Origin: Lentzea albidocapillata subsp. violacea
GTDB lineage: Bacteria; Actinomycetota; Actinomycetes; Mycobacteriales; Pseudonocardiaceae
NCBI RefSeq assembly: GCF_900100275.1
Contig: NZ_FNET01000028.1
Coordinates: forward strand, 26,412 to 90,411
Reading direction: 5' to 3'
DNA: 64,000 nucleotides
Positions 60,883-64,000 of the stretch are shown here, piece by piece (position 1 is the first letter of the stretch; every line of letters begins with the position of its first letter). The position numbers were made by a program, and so were the translations under genes. The notes beneath the pieces were generated by a model. That model did no database searches, was not told the origin of the DNA, and worked only from the letters and a program-made list of their open reading frames with translations.

Positions 60883-61620
60883 GTGGTACCCGCTGCCATC
60901 ACCCCGTCCAGGTCAGCCCGTTCTCGCTCGTCACCGTGCCTGCCTGGTGCCCGCCGTGGTCGGCTCGCCCTGGCCGTCGCCACTGCCCTGCTGATCACAG
61001 CGGGCTGTGCCACCGGTGACGACGCCGTCGTGCCAGGGTCGTCCTTCGAGTTCGTCGCGCCCGGCGGGCAGACCAGGATCTTCTACGATCCGCCCGCCCA
61101 GCGCGGCGCGGTGACCGGCTTGTCGGGTGAGAGCCTGACCGACCCAGGCAGGCAGATCACGCTGGCCGACTACAACGGTCAGGTCGTGGTCCTCAACGTC
61201 TGGGGATCGTGGTGCGGACCGTGCCGTGCCGAGACCGACGACCTGGAAGCGGTGTACGCCGAGACCAAGGACACCGGTGTGCGGTTTCTCGGGATCGACG
61301 TGCGCGATGACCGCAGCGCGGCCCAGGACTTCGTGCGCAACTTCGGAGTCACCTATCCGTCCCTGTTCGATTCCTCCGGGCGTTCTCTGCTGGCGCTGAA
61401 AGGGTTCCCCCGCAACACGGTGCCCTCCACGATCGTTCTCGACCGCCGCCATCGGGTCGCCGCGGTCTTCCTGACCGCCCTGGTGCGTGAGGACCTGCTT
61501 CCCGTAGTGCAGCGAATTGCCGCGGAAGAACCGGCACCGTCGGCCGGCCCGTCCGGTACTCCCACGACTGGCGGCTCTACCGCCGCCGAGTCGACGGCGA
61601 CCGGCGGGGCCACCCGATGA
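60883..61620 (+). CDS. TlpA/ResA-type thioredoxin lipoprotein
   Basis: About 245 aa, GTG start with GGAGG 9 nt upstream. A lipoprotein signal ends in LLITAGC (lipobox). The thioredoxin domain has VVVLNVWGSWCGPCRAETDD (CGPC) and the cis-Pro region GFPRNTVPSTIVLDRRHRV. The tail is Thr/Ser/Pro-rich (PTTGGSTAAESTATGG). It reduces apocytochrome c or other exported thiols using electrons from CcdA, whose ATG overlaps its TGA. Confidence 0.92.
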   Translation: MVPAAITPSRSARSRSSPCLPGARRGRLALAVATALLITAGCATGDDAVVPGSSFEFVAPGGQTRIFYDPPAQRGAVTGLSGESLTDPGRQITLADYNGQVVVLNVWGSWCGPCRAETDDLEAVYAETKDTGVRFLGIDVRDDRSAAQDFVRNFGVTYPSLFDSSGRSLLALKGFPRNTVPSTIVLDRRHRVAAVFLTALVREDLLPVVQRIAAEEPAPSAGPSGTPTTGGSTAAESTATGGATR

Positions 61621-62393
61621 ACCCGACCGACATCGCCATCTCCGGCCCGCTGCTGTTGGCTGCGCTGGTCTCGCTGGCTGCCGGAACGATCTCCTTCGCC
61701 TCTCCCTGCGTCATCCCGCTGGTGCCCGGCTACCTGGCCTATCTCGCCGGTCTCGTCGGCGCCGAGGCCCCGGCCGTGGACACCGAGCCTGTCCGCGCCC
61801 GCAGTGGCCGCTGGCGCGTCGCGGGCGCCGCCTTGCTGTTCGTGGCCGGCTTCGCCGTGGTGTTCGGCGCTGCGGTGCTCACCGTCCTGGGGGTGTCCGA
61901 CGCGCTGCTCGCCAATGAGCAGTTGTTGCAGCGCATCGGCGGCGTGGTCACCATCGCCATGGGCCTGACCTTCCTCGGCCTCGTGCCCTCGCTGCAACGT
62001 GAGGTCCGCCTGCACCACCGGCCGCGACGCGGACTCTGGGGCGCCCCGGTGCTCGGCGCGGTCTTCGGCCTCGGCTGGACGCCGTGCCTGGGGCCGACAT
62101 TGGCGGGAGTGATCGCTCTGGCCAGTGGTACCCAGGCCGGGCCGCCGGTATGGCGGGGCCTCACCCTGGTCGCAGCCTATTGTCTCGGCCTGGGGCTGCC
62201 GTTCGTGCTGCTCGCCGTGTCCGCCCGGTGGGCGATCACCACCGCGGGCTGGCTCAGGCGCCACACCCGCGCGGTGCAGATCACCGGTGGAGTCCTGCTG
62301 CTGGTCGTAGGAGCGCTGTTGGTGACGGGCCTGTGGGGCGAGGCGATTGCGTGGTTGCGCGGGCCCATCTCGGGCTTCAGCACCCCGCTGTGA
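61617..62393 (+). CDS. ccdA: Cytochrome c biogenesis protein CcdA
   Basis: A 258-aa six-helix membrane thiol carrier. The redox Cys residues are in GTISFASPCVIPLVPGYLAY and GLGWTPCLGPTLAGVIALAS. It moves electrons from cytoplasmic thioredoxin to ResA-type proteins. Its start overlaps the lipoprotein gene (ATGA). The loop between helices 1 and 2 is extended and acidic. Confidence 0.94.
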   Translation: MNPTDIAISGPLLLAALVSLAAGTISFASPCVIPLVPGYLAYLAGLVGAEAPAVDTEPVRARSGRWRVAGAALLFVAGFAVVFGAAVLTVLGVSDALLANEQLLQRIGGVVTIAMGLTFLGLVPSLQREVRLHHRPRRGLWGAPVLGAVFGLGWTPCLGPTLAGVIALASGTQAGPPVWRGLTLVAAYCLGLGLPFVLLAVSARWAITTAGWLRRHTRAVQITGGVLLLVVGALLVTGLWGEAIAWLRGPISGFSTPL

Positions 62394-62538
62394 CTGTCGC
62401 TGCCGAACAACCACCGACTACCGAGGAAGTGGCGGCTGGTGCCGCCTGAACCGCTTGAACGGCTCGTCCGAACGGCGTGTGCCTGCAACGCTTTCCCAGG
62501 GAGACGACGAAGACCCGACGGACATGGGTTCCGTCGGC

Positions 62539-62829
62539 TCACGAGTGCGGAATGGTGCTGCCGAGAGGTGGACGACTTCCCGGGTTGTACTCGCGCCAGA
62601 GCAGAACGAGGCCACCGATCGCCATGATCACGACGATGAACATGATCGTGCCGCCTGTGTTCGAGCCCGCGGCGCGGGTGATCTCGCTAGAGGCCCGAGG
62701 CAATGGCTCCGGCTGGTCGACGGGGGCATCTGAGCTGGGAGTAGCGGAGGCGCCCGACACCGTGTCGGACGGCAACGCCCGAAAGTCGACCAGACCTGTC
62801 TTCTCCAGTTGGGTGATGTGGTCGGACAC
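62539..62829 (-). CDS. Hypothetical C-terminally anchored small protein
   Basis: Up to 96 aa from a GTG at 62829. The N-terminal half is soluble (VSDHITQLEKTGLVDFRALP), a Pro/Ser-rich linker follows, and one membrane helix lies near the C-terminus (IMFIVVIMAIGGLVLLW). The frame stays open upstream to 63276, but that part is antisense to the AraC remnant. Codon use looks real from the GTG onward. I recognise no family. It is convergent with ccdA. Confidence 0.4.
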   Translation of the reverse strand: MSDHITQLEKTGLVDFRALPSDTVSGASATPSSDAPVDQPEPLPRASSEITRAAGSNTGGTIMFIVVIMAIGGLVLLWREYNPGSRPPLGSTIPHS

Positions 62830-62928
62830 CGCACGCTGCGGACCATCTCGTCCAGTGCGCCGTGTCGTCGATTCGCCCCTGTCACAATGGTGCCCACGTG
62901 CGGCGACCGGCGTGGGCAGGGGAGGCTG

Positions 62929-63081
62929 ATGGCGGACGACACCTGGAGCGGTGGGTTCGGCGTCATCCGGCCGGGGTGGCAGCTCTACCTCGGCGCGGTC
63001 GGTCAGGCGGCCGAACACGCGCACCACGCGATCCAGATCGTCGTCGCCGACGGCCAGGTCGAGCTCCAGGACGGCGAGGGT
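62929..63081 (+). pseudogene. AraC-type regulator, N-terminal fragment
   Basis: ATG after GGGGAGG. The first about 50 residues (WSGGFGVIRPGWQLYLGAVG, then HAHHAIQIVVADGQVELQDG) look like the cupin sensor part of an AraC-family regulator. The homology ends exactly where the integrative-element segment begins (GGGTGGTAGTCC at 63078), and the frame stops soon after. The DNA-binding domain is lost. Confidence 0.65.
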
Positions 63082-63650
63082 GGTAGTCCACAAAACCTTT
63101 TGCTCGCCCGCTGACACGTCGGTGCCGCCGTCTGGCATGACGCCCATGCCGTGCGCGTCACAGGCGGGTACCGTGCATTTGCGCGCTGGCATGTGCGTGA
63201 TCGCGGGCGGACGGGCCGTCGTCACCCGCCGCATCGCTCGGCGTCGACTGAACGGGCGCTGCCGTTTCGATCCCATGCTGGTTGGTAGGTGCCGAGCGCA
63301 ACCGGTAGCTGGTCACCAACCTGTTCCCATCCTTGTGGTGCCCTCGGCAGGGCTACACACGGACGGTCCCGCGTCTGACCAGCGGATTTCCAGCGGCATG
63401 CTGGTGATTGAAGGCAGCTTTTTGATTGACAACCCAGGCGGTGATACCTGTTGGCGTCTTCAGGCCACGGTTCGGCACTGGAGCTGTCGAGCGACGCGGC
63501 GGCCATCGTGCGGGTTGTCACGATCATCATGGGCACGGTCGTGGGTCTCACGTTCATGTTCGGCTTCGGCAACGTGCTCAACCTTGCCCTCCGTCTGGGA
63601 AAGCCAGTCTGGGTGGCACCGCTCGTCGCGCCCGCCGTCGACTGTTCCGT
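63078..63650 (+). repeat. Integrative-element segment, direct repeat copy 2
   Basis: Collinear with 29393-29957 in the same orientation, starting with the same GGGTGGTAGTCCACAAA. It ends at about 63650, where the IS element begins. Its left edge cuts the AraC-type gene. Confidence 0.85.
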
Positions 63651-63684
63651 ACCGGGTTTGATGGAGACATTCAAGCCTGGATGA
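63451..63684 (+). pseudogene. DUF2637/SpdB-like gene truncated by an IS element
   Basis: TTG start, then ASSGHGSALELSS and TIIMGTVVGLTFMFGFGNVL, matching the first helix of the protein at 29764. After VAPLVAPAVD the similarity is lost and the frame ends 14 codons later in IS sequence. Only the first membrane segment and part of the second survive. Confidence 0.8.
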
Positions 63685-64000
63685 TGAGGACTGATGGCCC
63701 CACCGAAGAAGTACCCAGACGAACTGCGTGAGCGGGCGACCCGGATGGCCGTGGAGGCGCGCCGGGATCCAGCGGCCGCGACTGGTGCGATCAAGCGGAT
63801 CGCCGACCAACTCGGGATCCATCCCGAGGCGCTGCGGACCTGGGTGAAGCGCGCGGAGACCGACGCCGGGGACCGGCCGGGCACCACGAGCGGTGACGCG
63901 GAGCGGCTCGCGCAGCTGGAGCGGGAGAACCGTGAGCTGCGGCGGGCCAACCAGATCTTGAAGTCAGCGGCCAGTTTCTTTGCGGCGGAGCTGGACCGTC
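63647..64000 (+). mobile_element. IS3-family insertion sequence, left end (partial)
   Basis: Homology to the element copy at 29393 is lost at about 63647-63655. The following TTCCGTACCGGGTTTGATGG is the probable terminal region of an IS whose OrfA starts at 63694. The right end is outside the window, so the inverted repeat cannot be checked. Confidence 0.75.
63694..64000 (+). CDS. IS3-family transposase OrfA (partial)
   Basis: The first 102 codons of an IS3/IS6110-type OrfA: PPKKYPDELRERATRMAVEA, then a helix-turn-helix (IKRIADQLGIHPEALRTWVK) and a leucine-zipper-like LAQLERENRELRRANQILK. It runs into SAASFFAAELDR at the window edge. OrfB and any programmed -1 frameshift are beyond the window. 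The ATG follows GATGAGGAC. Confidence 0.93.
   Translation, partial: MAPPKKYPDELRERATRMAVEARRDPAAATGAIKRIADQLGIHPEALRTWVKRAETDAGDRPGTTSGDAERLAQLERENRELRRANQILKSAASFFAAELDR

Noticed and set aside
62830..63276. Upstream extension of the minus-strand frame at 62539
   Set aside because: It is antisense to the AraC remnant and the element copy. Its MPARKCTVPACDAHG part is alignable in the other copy but substitutions are not biased to third positions, so coding is unproven.
29146..63650. A direct repeat of the tRNA-Ala 3' end as an att site at the far side
   Set aside because: I looked for GTTCGAGTCCCCTCAGCTCC near the second element copy and saw none; the matching att, if any, may lie beyond 64 kb.
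1..64000. CRISPR array
   Set aside because: No regularly spaced repeat-spacer pattern was seen anywhere; the repeated elements are GC hairpins and element copies.

Overview
The window is high-GC actinomycete DNA. Leaderless genes with TANNNT boxes 6-8 nt upstream, frequent GTG/TTG starts, the ftsE-ftsX-smpB-ssrA order, PPA1309 and UPF0182 family genes and the ABC1-kinase/ThiF-like pair all fit Actinomycetes, most likely a Pseudonocardiales-type genome. The species-level guess is inference.

Region 1 (1-29,220) is ordinary chromosome. It holds a partial ABC1 kinase, a ThiF-like protein, a DUF5679 zinc ribbon, a YgjP-like peptidase, a DUF2342 zinc protease, a YlbL-type Lon-like protease and a UPF0182 membrane protein. 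Two identical initiator tRNA genes, a PadR regulator, prfB, ftsEX, smpB, an amidohydrolase, a two-component system and ssrA (tmRNA) follow. Then come a divergent oxidoreductase/GlxA-type pair, an APC permease-acyltransferase-NSAR/OSBS operon, an HD protein with a glycosyltransferase, HrpB helicase, a GNAT protein, an MFS exporter and a membrane-anchored DsbA-like protein. A GC-rich paired-hairpin repeat recurs three times at gene ends.

Region 2 (29,146 to beyond 64,000) is accessory. It starts at tRNA-Ala(GGC). Two diverged direct copies of an integrative-element segment (upstream DNA plus the start of a DUF2637/SpdB-like gene) lie at about 29.4-30.0 kb and 63.1-63.65 kb and bracket some 33 kb. 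The second copy truncates an AraC-type gene on its left and is cut on its right by an IS3-family element. Next to the tRNA lies a three-gene operon with the layout of an ABC-three-component conflict system: Mrr-like nuclease, middle component and SMC/Rad50-like ATPase. A TIGR04141/DUF6119 gene follows it, separated by a perfect 28-bp palindrome.

From about 37 to 51 kb the theme is metal handling. There is a DUF6153 protein, a TauE/DsbD-like exporter with a cupredoxin-like tail, an HMA chaperone and a CadD-type transporter. A CmtR-like Cd/Pb-type sensor, an SPC-motif P1B ATPase, LspA and a PaaK-like adenylate-forming enzyme form one operon. A methyltransferase/ICMT operon, a Tat-exported PHP protein and a Ca2+/cation antiporter share ATCATCGTC-type operator half-sites with the sensor promoter, suggesting one regulon. 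Part of this block is decayed: PaaK-like and FAD-protein pseudogenes are fused by a deletion, the PHP gene is frameshifted, and a further pair of antiporter and PaaK fragments sits at 55.4-55.7 kb.

From 52 to 62.4 kb come an alpha/beta hydrolase, a MerR/methyltransferase pair, a DedA/VTT membrane protein, a glutamine-dependent NAD synthetase and a thiol/cytochrome c maturation set (ResB, a DUF6153-like protein, a ResA/TlpA lipoprotein, CcdA) with no CcsA in view.
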